64,000 bases of DNA from Thermus sediminis (GTDB lineage Bacteria > Deinococcota > Deinococci > Deinococcales > Thermaceae): positions 1,661,501-1,725,500 of the forward strand of contig NZ_QURO01000004.1 in assembly GCF_003426945.1 (NCBI RefSeq), read 5' to 3'. The notes below the pieces were generated by a model. It was not told where the DNA came from, ran no database searches, and saw nothing but the letters and a program-made list of their open reading frames with translations. The number at the start of each line of letters is the position of its first letter. Position 1 is the first letter of the stretch. The position numbers and the translations under genes were made by a program. Positions 38,745-46,009 of the stretch are shown here, piece by piece.

Positions 38745-40910
38745 ATGGTGCGGGCTCCTCCCTCGGACCTCGCCTTCCTGGCGGAACTCCTCGCCCGCTA
38801 CCCGGTGCGGCTCGTCTACCGGGGTGAGGTTCTGCCCCAGGGGCCCGTGCAGGGGGAGAAGCTTTTGCAGGAGGGGGAGCTGGCCCTTTATTGGGAGGGT
38901 CCCAAGCCCCCAAGCCGGGGGGTGCGGGAGGCCTTGGCCCTCCTTTTGCGGGCCTTCCGGGAGCTCCTCGCCCTGCGGGAGCGGGAACTTGCCCTCCTCC
39001 AGGCCCAGGACGAGACGGCGAGGCTTCTTCGCCTCCTCCTTCACGAGATCAAAAACCCCCTCATGAGCATCCTGGGCGCCATGGAGCTCCTGGGGGTGGA
39101 GGGTCTGCCCGAGGAGGCTAGGGAACTTCTCCAGATCGCCAAGAGGAGCGCCAGGCGCATCCAAGAGCTTCTGCAAAAGGCCCAGGACTACCTGAGGCTG
39201 GGCCAGGGGGTCCGCCTCGAGGTGGAGCGGGTGGACCTGAAGGCCCTCCTCCAGGAGGCGGTGGAGGAGGTGCGCCCCTTGGCCCGCAGGAAGCGGATCG
39301 CCCTCCGCCTTACCCTGCCCCGGGGGGAGGCCTGGGCCTATGGGGACCGGGACTGGCTTTACCAGGCGGTGCTCAACGTCCTTTCCAACGCCGTCAAGTA
39401 CACCCCGGAGGGGGGGCAGGTGGCCGTGCGCCTCCTCCAGAGCCGGGATCGCTACGGCATCGCTGTGGCCGACACCGGCCCCGGCATCCCCAAGGAGGAG
39501 CAGGAAAAGGTCTTTGAGCCCTTCTACCGGGCCTCCACCCGGGGGGAAGTGGAGGGCACAGGGCTGGGACTGGCTCTGGTGAAGCGGGTCCTCGAGGCCC
39601 ACGGGGGCGAGGCACGCCTGAGGAGCCGCCTGGGCAGGGGAAGCCTTTTCCTCCTCCTTCTCCCCAGGCCCAGGCCCGGCCAGAGGGCCCCGGTGGGGCG
39701 GCTTCTCCTCCTCCTTCTCGCCCTCATCGCCCTGGCCCGGCTTCCCCTCTACCCGGCCCCCCTGGGCTCCAAGGCCTTCGGGGAGGTGCCCGCGGGGGAG
39801 GTGGTGCGCCTAAAGGGGTTGGAGCTGGCCTTTAGCCCCGAGGCCCGGGGGGAGGCCCGGAGGTGGCGGAGCCTCTGGGGTGGTGGAGAGCGGGTGCGGG
39901 TGGCCCTGGAGGCGGGCAGCGTGGAGGCGGTGCGGGAGGCGGCCATCCCCCTCACCCTCTCCACCCCGGAAGGGGAGGTCCGGCCCACGGGCACCCACCT
40001 GCGCCTTTCCCGGGAGGAAGGGGGGCGGGTTTCCCTCTACCGGGGCCGGCTGGCCCTGGGTGCCGAAGGGCTTCCCGCTGGGGAGGGGGTGGTCTTGGGC
40101 ACGGGGGAGCGGCGGAAGCTCCTCTCTGCGCCCCTGGTGCGGGCGGCCTATGGCCCCTCGGGGGAGGTGGTCTTCCGCCTCCTGGGCCCCGAGGGTAACC
40201 GGGGCTTTCGTGTGGAGGTGCGAAGCGGGGAGGCGGTGGTCCTTTCCGCCAAGGTGGCTGAGGCTTTGTTCACGTACGCTCCCCAGGCGGACCGGGTGAG
40301 CCAGGTGCGGGCCTTCGCCCTGGACGAGCTAGGCCTCGAGGGCTTCCCCTCGGAACCCCTTTCCTTTCGGGAGCGGAGGAGCTTTTACGAGGGGAAAGGG
40401 CGCCTCCCGGGGGACCCCCAAGGGGCCGAGGCCCATCTGAGGCGGGCGGTTGCCGCCTTCCCCGATGACGCCGAGGCCCTAGGGGAACTGGCCTTCGCCC
40501 TCTACCTCCAAGGCCGTCACGCCGAGGCCAAGCCCCTTTACGAGAGGGCCCTAGCCCTTCTGGACAGCCCCGACATCCGGGTACGCTATGGCCGCCTCCT
40601 CCACCACATGGGGCGCTACGGGGAGGCGGAGGCGAGCTACCGCCAGGTCCTCTCCCAGGACCCCGGGAACCTGGACGCCCGCTGGGGCCTGGCGGAGGTG
40701 GCGCTGGCCTTGGGCCGGGCCAAGGAGGCGGAGCTTCTCGCCCGCCAAGTCCTCCTGGTGAGGCCCGACTACCCCTTGGGCCGCTTCACCCTGGCCAAGG
40801 CCCTCCTGGAGCAGGGGAAGGGGGAGGAGGCCCGGAGGCTCCTGCAGGAGGAGCTCAGGGCCAACCCGGACCCCGAGGTGGGGCGCCTTTTGCGGGAGCT
40901 GGGAGAGTAG
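38745..40910 (+). CDS. Histidine kinase fused to a transmembrane helix, FecR-like domain and TPR repeats
   Basis: A 721-residue protein of unusual order. Residues 1-85: an uncharacterised N-terminal region ending in a coiled coil. Residues 90-310: cytoplasmic kinase with H-box LLHEIKNPLMSI (His100), N-box NVLSNAVKYT (about 211-220), DTGPGIP, FEPFYRA and GTGLGLALVK. Residues 318-332: one transmembrane helix (LLLLLLALIALARLPLY). Residues about 345-500: FecR-like beta domain, TPEGEVRPTGTHLRLSREEG then RVSLYRGRLALG and LPAGEGVVLGTG. Residues about 555-721: three to four TPR units (AEASYRQVLSQDPGNLDARW). The sensor part is thus C-terminal and periplasmic. It is followed by a receiver, a HEAT protein and a glycosyltransferase. 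Confidence 0.85.
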   Translation: MVRAPPSDLAFLAELLARYPVRLVYRGEVLPQGPVQGEKLLQEGELALYWEGPKPPSRGVREALALLLRAFRELLALRERELALLQAQDETARLLRLLLHEIKNPLMSILGAMELLGVEGLPEEARELLQIAKRSARRIQELLQKAQDYLRLGQGVRLEVERVDLKALLQEAVEEVRPLARRKRIALRLTLPRGEAWAYGDRDWLYQAVLNVLSNAVKYTPEGGQVAVRLLQSRDRYGIAVADTGPGIPKEEQEKVFEPFYRASTRGEVEGTGLGLALVKRVLEAHGGEARLRSRLGRGSLFLLLLPRPRPGQRAPVGRLLLLLLALIALARLPLYPAPLGSKAFGEVPAGEVVRLKGLELAFSPEARGEARRWRSLWGGGERVRVALEAGSVEAVREAAIPLTLSTPEGEVRPTGTHLRLSREEGGRVSLYRGRLALGAEGLPAGEGVVLGTGERRKLLSAPLVRAAYGPSGEVVFRLLGPEGNRGFRVEVRSGEAVVLSAKVAEALFTYAPQADRVSQVRAFALDELGLEGFPSEPLSFRERRSFYEGKGRLPGDPQGAEAHLRRAVAAFPDDAEALGELAFALYLQGRHAEAKPLYERALALLDSPDIRVRYGRLLHHMGRYGEAEASYRQVLSQDPGNLDARWGLAEVALALGRAKEAELLARQVLLVRPDYPLGRFTLAKALLEQGKGEEARRLLQEELRANPDPEVGRLLRELGE

Positions 40911-40923
40911 CTTTCACGGGGTT

Positions 40924-40951
40924 TTGACATCCCCTTCTTACCTTGTAGTTG
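40924..40951 (+). promoter_or_regulatory. Candidate promoter for the receiver gene (TTGACA, 16-base spacer, TAGTTG)
   Basis: In the 60-base gap after the kinase gene, TTGACA at 40924-40929 is a perfect -35. TAGTTG at 40946-40951 is a modest -10. GTAGTT occurs twice 10 bases apart (40945 and 40955), which may be a binding site. CGGAGG supplies a ribosome binding site before ATG 40971. Confidence 0.55.
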
Positions 40952-40970
40952 GGAGTAGTTCGGAGGTTGC

Positions 40971-41330
40971 ATGAGGGTTCTTTTGGTGGAAGACGACCCT
41001 TTGGTAGCCCGGGTGCTTGAGATGGTCCTCTCCCGGGCGGGCCATGAGGTCCACCTGGCCAAGGGCCTCCCCGCGGCCAAGGAGAGGCTCGCCGAGGCCT
41101 GGGAGGCCATCATTTTGGACCTGAACCTGCCCGGGGGGTTCGGCCTGGACCTCCTCCGCCACCTGCGCCAGGACCTGGGCAAGGCGATCCCGGTGATCGT
41201 TCTCTCCGGCCTGAAGCAGGAGAGGACGGTTTTGGAAGCCATGCGCCTGGGGGCCCAGGACTACCTCACCAAGCCCTTCAGCCCGGGCGAGCTGGTCCTC
41301 AGACTGGAGCGGCATGTGGCGAAAAGGTGA
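40971..41330 (+). CDS. Stand-alone response regulator receiver protein
   Basis: A 119-residue receiver with no output domain. LLVEDDPLVARVLEMVL supplies the acidic pocket, IILDLNLPGGFGLDLLRHLR the phosphoacceptor Asp50, VIVLSG the switch serine, and DYLTKPFSPGELVLRL the lysine (101). It is the likely partner of the kinase encoded just upstream and would act through protein contacts, possibly with the HEAT-repeat protein whose gene overlaps its 3' end by 17 bases. Confidence 0.95.
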   Translation: MRVLLVEDDPLVARVLEMVLSRAGHEVHLAKGLPAAKERLAEAWEAIILDLNLPGGFGLDLLRHLRQDLGKAIPVIVLSGLKQERTVLEAMRLGAQDYLTKPFSPGELVLRLERHVAKR

Positions 41331-42462
41331 GCGGCTCTACGCCCTCCTCGTCTTCCTGGTGGTGGCCCTCGAGGCCCTGGCCCTGGGCGGGCTCCTTTGG
41401 GTTTTTTCGGGGCGCCTCCTGGGTGCCTTTGACTACCCCTTGGCTAGGCTCTACCTCCTGCGGGGGCTTCTCCTCACCGCCCTGGCCCTCCTGGTCCTAG
41501 GGGCATACATCCTCCTTTACCACGTCTACACCTACTGGAAAGAGGTCCGGGATAGGGCCCTTTACGAGCGGTACCTCTCCACCTTTACCGAGGCCCTCTT
41601 CTCCGGGGGTAAACCCCCGCCCCCTCCTTGGCCGGAGCCCGCTCTGGAGGCCCTCTTGCACCTAAGGGAGATGCTAAAAGGGGAGATGGGAGAGAGAGTG
41701 TCCGGTTGGCTCCGGCAGGCCCGTCCGCCCTGGGTGTTTCGCCTCCAGGCCCGTTGGACCTCCCGCCCCGAGCGCCTCGAGGCCCTGGAGGCCCTGGGGC
41801 TCGCCCGACTTCCCGAGACCCTTTGGGCTATCCTTCCCTATCTGGAGCAGCGGGACCCCGTCCTCCGGCTGGCGGCGGCCCGGGCCGGGGCCCGGGTGGC
41901 CCAGGGAGAGGGGGTCCTTCACCTGGGTAAGGCCCTCTTGAGGGCGGGGCTCCCCCGGGGGGCCCTTCTGGAGGCCCTGCTCCTCCTGGAGGACCGGGGG
42001 GAGCCCGTGGCGGCCCTTTTTCTGGAAAAGGGGGGAAGGGAGGAGGTCTGGGCGGCCCTGGAGGCCACGGGCCGCCTCCATCTCCACGCCTTGGCGGAGA
42101 GGGTTCTCCCCTTCCTGGAGGCCGAGGACCCCGAGGTGCAGGCGGCCGCCCTCAGGGCCCTAGCCCGCCTGGGCTATCCCCTTGTGGGCCACGAGGGGGT
42201 GGTCTTGGGGCTTCTGACGGGTGGGGAAGAGTTCCTGAGGGTCCATGCGGCCCGCCTCGCGCCCCTTCTCCCCCAAAACCTTGCCAGAAGGGCCCTCTGG
42301 GAGGCCCTCGAGGACCCTTCCTTCTACGTGCGCCGGGCGGCGGCGGAGGCCTTGGCTACCCTGGACCTGGAACTCCTCAGGAAGGCAGCCGAGGCCCATT
42401 CCGACCCTTACGGCCGGGCCATGGCCGCCCAGGTGCTTCAGGAGGCAGCATGGAGTTCCTAG
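41314..42462 (+). CDS. Membrane-anchored HEAT-repeat protein
   Basis: A 382-residue protein. Two transmembrane helices (LYALLVFLVVALEALALGGL and LLLTALALLVLGAYILLYHV, about residues 8-30 and 50-70) are followed by a long cytoplasmic array of helical repeats of HEAT type (LEALEALGLARLPETLWAIL, DPVLRLAAARAGARVA, DPEVQAAALRALARLG, DPSFYVRRAAAEALATLD). No enzyme motif is seen, so it is probably a scaffold linking the receiver to the glycosyltransferase. It overlaps both neighbours, so the three are translationally coupled. Confidence 0.8.
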   Translation: MWRKGERLYALLVFLVVALEALALGGLLWVFSGRLLGAFDYPLARLYLLRGLLLTALALLVLGAYILLYHVYTYWKEVRDRALYERYLSTFTEALFSGGKPPPPPWPEPALEALLHLREMLKGEMGERVSGWLRQARPPWVFRLQARWTSRPERLEALEALGLARLPETLWAILPYLEQRDPVLRLAAARAGARVAQGEGVLHLGKALLRAGLPRGALLEALLLLEDRGEPVAALFLEKGGREEVWAALEATGRLHLHALAERVLPFLEAEDPEVQAAALRALARLGYPLVGHEGVVLGLLTGGEEFLRVHAARLAPLLPQNLARRALWEALEDPSFYVRRAAAEALATLDLELLRKAAEAHSDPYGRAMAAQVLQEAAWSS

Positions 42463-43876
42463 CCCCCCTCCTTTACGCTTACCAGGTCTTTATCCTCTAC
42501 TACTTCGCCCTCCTCAACTTCCTCTACGCCCTCTTCGCCGTCTTCGGCCTGGGCATGGTGGCCCGCTACGCCCGGGAGCTCTCGGAGCTCTCCCTCAAGG
42601 ACCTCCTGGAGCGGGAGGCCTACCTGCCCGTCTCCATCCTGGTCCCCACCTACAACGAGGAGAGGACCATCGTCCACTCGGTGCGCTCCTTCCTGGCCCT
42701 CCGCTACCCGGAGTTTGAGGTGATCGTGGTCTGCGACGGCCCCAAGGACCGGACCCTCGAGGTCCTGAAGGAGGCCTTCCGCCTGGTCCGGGTGGACTGG
42801 GTTTTCCGAAGGGCCCTCCCCACCAAGCCCATCCGCGGGGTCTACCGTTCCCTCGCCCACCCCAACCTCCTGGTGGTGGACAAGGAAAACGGGGGCAAGG
42901 CGGACGCCCTGAACGCCGGCCTCAACCTCGCCCGCTACCCCCTCTTCTGCGGGGTGGATGCGGACAGCCTCCTGGACCCCGAGGCCCTCCTCCGGGCGAG
43001 CCGGCTTTTCCTGGAGGACGAGCGGGTCCTGGCGGTGGGGGGGACCATCCGCCCCCTGAACGGGGCCAGGGTGCGGGAGGGCATCGTGGAGGAGCTCCGC
43101 CTTCCCAAGGGATTTCTGGAGAAGATGCAGATCGTTGAGTACGCCCGGGCCTTCTTCATGGGCCGGGCTGGGTGGAGCGCCATGAACGCCCTCCTCATCA
43201 TCTCCGGGGCTTTTGGCCTCTTCCGGCGGAGCGAGGCCCTGAGGGCGGGGGGTACCGCACGGACACCGTGGGGGAGGACATGGAACTGGTGGTCCGCCTC
43301 CACCGGAGGGCGCGGGAGGAGGGACGGGACTGCAGGGTGCTCTACACCCCAGACCCCATCTGCTATACGGAGGTGCCTGCCGACTGGGCCACCCTGAGGC
43401 GGCAGCGGAACCGCTGGCACCGGGGGCTATGGGAGGTCCTTTGGCTCCACCGGGCCATGCTCTTCAACCCCAGCTACGGCCGCCTGGGCCTGGTGGCCAT
43501 GCCCTACTTCTTCCTCTTTGAGGCCCTGGGGCCGGTGGTGGAGGTCTTAGGCTACCTCCTCCTTCCCGTCTTTTACCTCCTTGGGGTCCTCAACGCCGAG
43601 TTCGCCCTTCTCTTCCTCCTCCTGGCCCTGGGGTACGGGGTGCTCCTCTCCCAGCTGGCCATCGGCATGGAGACCCTTCTCCTCAAGCGCTACCCCAGGC
43701 TCCTTGACCGGGTGGTCCTCCTCTTCCTGAGCCTTCTGGAGGTGCTGGGCTACCGCCAGGTTCTGGCCCTGGAGCGCTTCCTGGCCACCTTTCAGGTCCT
43801 CAGGAAGCGGGGCCAGTGGGGGGAGATGCGCCGCAAGGGGTTAGAAGGCGAAAGCGCCAGGCCACCAGGATCCTGA
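42450..43876 (+). pseudogene. Family 2 membrane glycosyltransferase with a frameshift in a run of six G
   Basis: Two frames together give a complete processive-type GT2 of about 475 residues. Frame 1 from ATG 42450: membrane segment, VPTYNEERTIVHSVRSFLAL, VVCDGPKDRTLEVL, GGKADALNAGLNLARY and GVDADSLLDPEALLRA. It loses frame at GGGGGG (43247-43252). Frame 2 continues YRTDTVGEDMELVVRLHRRA, then RRQRNRWHRGLWEVL (QxxRW motif) and three or four transmembrane helices. One extra G restores GGYRTDTVGED. Unshifted frame 1 stops near 43397 without the acceptor motifs. It may be a mutation, a sequencing error or slippage. Family relatives make polysaccharides such as poly-N-acetylglucosamine. Confidence 0.85.
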
Positions 43877-43892
43877 GGGCCAAGGCCCCGGG

Positions 43893-43991
43893 GGCGTAGC
43901 CTGTCAGGATCACCCCGGTGCTCCAGTGGGTAAAAGGGGCGGAGAGGGCCCCTTCCCAGAGGGCAAGCCTTAGGGACCGGTCCGGTTCCAC
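43893..43991 (-). pseudogene. N-terminal remnant of an MFS transporter gene
   Basis: GTG 43991 opens RSLRLALWEGALSAPFTHWS then TGVILTGYA, which resembles the first transmembrane helix of an MFS transporter family common in Thermus. After about 33 residues the similarity ends, and the frame runs into the opposite strand of the glycosyltransferase 3' end. The rest of the carrier is absent. This marks a recombination boundary next to the kinase-glycosyltransferase cluster. Confidence 0.6.
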
Positions 43992-44029
43992 CCCCTGGTC
44001 ATTCCTTGAACCCGGTAAAATCCTGTGCC

Positions 44030-44887
44030 ATGGAAACCGCCGTCACCAGGATGCTGGGCCTCCGCTACCCCATCGTGGCTGCCCCCATGTTCCTGGTCTC
44101 CGGGGCCAGGCTTCTCCTCGCGGTGGCCGAGGCGGGGGGGATCGGGGTCATCCCTAGCCTCAACTTCCGCACCCACGGGGCCTTCCGGGAGTTCCTGGAG
44201 AACTTCCCCCAAGGGGTGCCCTTCGGGGTCAACCTGATCCTGAAGGACAACCCCCGCCTCGAGGAGGACCTCCTGGCCGTGGCCGAGCGCCGGGTGCCCC
44301 TGGTGGTCACCTCCCTGGGGGACCCCTCGAGGGTGGCGGAAAGGGTCAAGGCCTACGGGGGCGTGGTCTGGTGCGATGTGGTGGGCCTGAGGCACGGGAA
44401 AAAGGCGGTGGCGGCCGGGGCCGACGCCCTGGTGGCCGTGGCCTCCGGGGCGGGGGGGCATGCGGGCACGGTGAGCCCCTTCGTCCTCGGGCCCTGGCTC
44501 CGGGAAGAACTCGGGGTGCCCGTCCTCATCGCCGGGGGCATCGCCACGGGCCGCCAGCTCCTCGCCGCCTTAGCCCTGGGGGACGGGGCCTACATCGGCA
44601 CCCGCTTCATCGCCACCCTGGAATCCGAGGCCCCTCTGGAGTACAAGGAGGCCCTCCTCCGGGCCACCCCCGAGGACATCCTCTACACCCCTGAGGTGTC
44701 CGGGGTGCCGGGCAACTTCCTCCGGGAGTCCCTGGAGCGCTTCCGCCAGGGCGGGGGGAAGGCCTGGAAGGAGGTCTACTCCGCAGGGCACGGGGTGGCC
44801 TTCATCCGGGAAATCCCCTCGGCCAAGGAGGTGGTGGCCCGCCTGGTGGCGGAATACCAGGAGGCCAGGCGGGCCCTTCCCTCATAA
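44030..44887 (+). CDS. Nitronate monooxygenase (2-nitropropane dioxygenase family)
   Basis: A 285-residue FMN-dependent TIM barrel: TRMLGLRYPIVAAPMFLVSG, AVAEAGGIGVIPSLNFRT, VPLVVTSLGDPSRVAE, VAVASGAGGHAG (active-site histidine region), VLIAGGIATGRQLLAALALG and GAYIGTRFIATLESEA. It oxidises nitronates, protecting against toxic nitro compounds. TAAAAT lies 8 bases before ATG 44030; the longer upstream frame (44006) is less likely. Confidence 0.93.
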   Translation: METAVTRMLGLRYPIVAAPMFLVSGARLLLAVAEAGGIGVIPSLNFRTHGAFREFLENFPQGVPFGVNLILKDNPRLEEDLLAVAERRVPLVVTSLGDPSRVAERVKAYGGVVWCDVVGLRHGKKAVAAGADALVAVASGAGGHAGTVSPFVLGPWLREELGVPVLIAGGIATGRQLLAALALGDGAYIGTRFIATLESEAPLEYKEALLRATPEDILYTPEVSGVPGNFLRESLERFRQGGGKAWKEVYSAGHGVAFIREIPSAKEVVARLVAEYQEARRALPS

Positions 44888-44897
44888 TGGGCCCAGG

Positions 44898-45392
44898 GTG
44901 CTGGCGATCCTCCTCCTCCCCGAGTTCTCCGAGCTGGAAGCGGCCTTGGGCCTCGAGGCGGCGAGGCGGTTGGGCATCCCCGCCTACACCGTGGCCAAGG
45001 GCCGAAAGGGGACGCCCGCCTTGGCGGGTTCGGTCTGGACCCCCACCTACGCCTTTCCCGCGGCCCCGCCCCCCAAGGCCCTCCTCATACCCGGGGCCAG
45101 GAGTCCTGGACGGATGGCCCAGGACTCCACCTGGTTGGCCTTTTTGGAGTTGGTCTGGGAAGATCTGGAGATCGTCTTCCTGGGGTACAACGCCCACCTC
45201 TTCCTGGCGGAGGTGGGGAGGCTCCCTCCCCGGGTGGCGGGGGGGGAGGAGGTGGCGGAACCCCTCCGGGGGATGGGGTACCAGGTGGAGCCCGTGCCTT
45301 TCCTGCGGGAGGGCAGGGTGTACACCACCCGGGGGGGGCTAGCCCTCCTTCCCGCCCTCTCGGACTGGGTAGGAAAAGTGGTTGAGCTTTGA
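44898..45392 (+). CDS. DJ-1/PfpI-like protein lacking the nucleophilic cysteine
   Basis: A 164-residue class I glutamine amidotransferase-like fold: LAILLLPEFSELEAALGLEA at the start, KALLIPGARSPGRMAQDSTW, and RVYTTRGGLALLPALSDWVG near the end (the usual GrvyTsaG element). The nucleophile elbow reads IVFLGYNAHLFLAEVGRLPP where relatives have C-x-G, so the cysteine is absent and peptidase or glyoxalase activity is unlikely. It may be a sensor or binding protein. It precedes a TetR gene, whose promoter is inside its 3' end. Confidence 0.7.
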   Translation: MLAILLLPEFSELEAALGLEAARRLGIPAYTVAKGRKGTPALAGSVWTPTYAFPAAPPPKALLIPGARSPGRMAQDSTWLAFLELVWEDLEIVFLGYNAHLFLAEVGRLPPRVAGGEEVAEPLRGMGYQVEPVPFLREGRVYTTRGGLALLPALSDWVGKVVEL

Positions 45393-45409
45393 GTTTGTAC
45401 GGGTACACT
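45382..45409 (+). promoter_or_regulatory. tetR promoter (TTGAGC, 16-base spacer, TACACT) with TGTAC-GG-GTACA palindrome
   Basis: TTGAGC 45382-45387 and TACACT 45404-45409, spacing 16, with ATG 6 bases later. The inverted repeat TGTACGGGTACA at 45396-45407 overlaps the -10 box and is a good candidate for autorepression by the TetR protein. Confidence 0.72.
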
Positions 45410-45415
45410 AAGCCC

Positions 45416-46009
45416 ATGACCGTGAGGGAGTACCAGAAAAGGCGGCGCCGGGACCGGATCTTCCAGGCGGCCATGGCCCTCTTCCGCGAGCGGGGCTTCC
45501 AGGAGACCACGGCCAGCGACATCGCCAAGGCCGCCCACGTTTCCCGGGGCACCTTCTTCAACTACTTCCCCTACAAGGAGGCCGTCCTTTTGGACTACGG
45601 GAGCCTCCTTCTAGCCCGGCTCAGGGAGGAGATACGTGGGCGCCTGGCCCAGGGGATGGACCCTTTGGCCGTCCTTCACTTCCTCTTCCAGGAGGTGGCC
45701 CTGTTCACCGAGGCGGAGAAGGAGCTCTTGCTGCCCCTCTTCTACGAGCTTTTGAACCCCGAGCCCATCCGGGCCAGGGCGGCCTTTGAGGCCCTGCCTC
45801 TTGGGGACCTGATCGCCGAGGTGCTAAGGCCCCTCAAGGAGAAGGGGATGGTGCGGCAGGACCTCTCCCTGGAACGCATGGGCCGGACCTTGGCCGACCT
45901 CTACTTCCTCTCCGCCTTGCGCTGGGCGGCCTACACCCCCCACCGGGACCTGAAGGGGGAGCTGGAGAAGACCCTGGACCTAGCCCTTTTGGGCATCCTG
46001 GCCCGCTAG
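45416..46009 (+). CDS. TetR-family transcriptional regulator
   Basis: A 197-residue protein. The N-terminal helix-turn-helix is [20 protein letters not shown] then [20 protein letters not shown], followed by a helical ligand-binding domain. The ligand is unknown; nearby nitronate monooxygenase and DJ-1-like genes are possible targets. Leaderless start. Its 3' end overlaps the converging uvrA by 4 bases. Confidence 0.95.
   Translation: MTVREYQKRRRRDRIFQAAMALFRERGFQETTASDIAKAAHVSRGTFFNYFPYKEAVLLDYGSLLLARLREEIRGRLAQGMDPLAVLHFLFQEVALFTEAEKELLLPLFYELLNPEPIRARAAFEALPLGDLIAEVLRPLKEKGMVRQDLSLERMGRTLADLYFLSALRWAAYTPHRDLKGELEKTLDLALLGILAR

Noticed and set aside
43172-43876. Separate gene from ATG 43172
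   Set aside because: Its first 25 codons are out of frame with the family; conserved sequence starts only at YRTDTVGED, so it is the second half of the frameshifted GT2.
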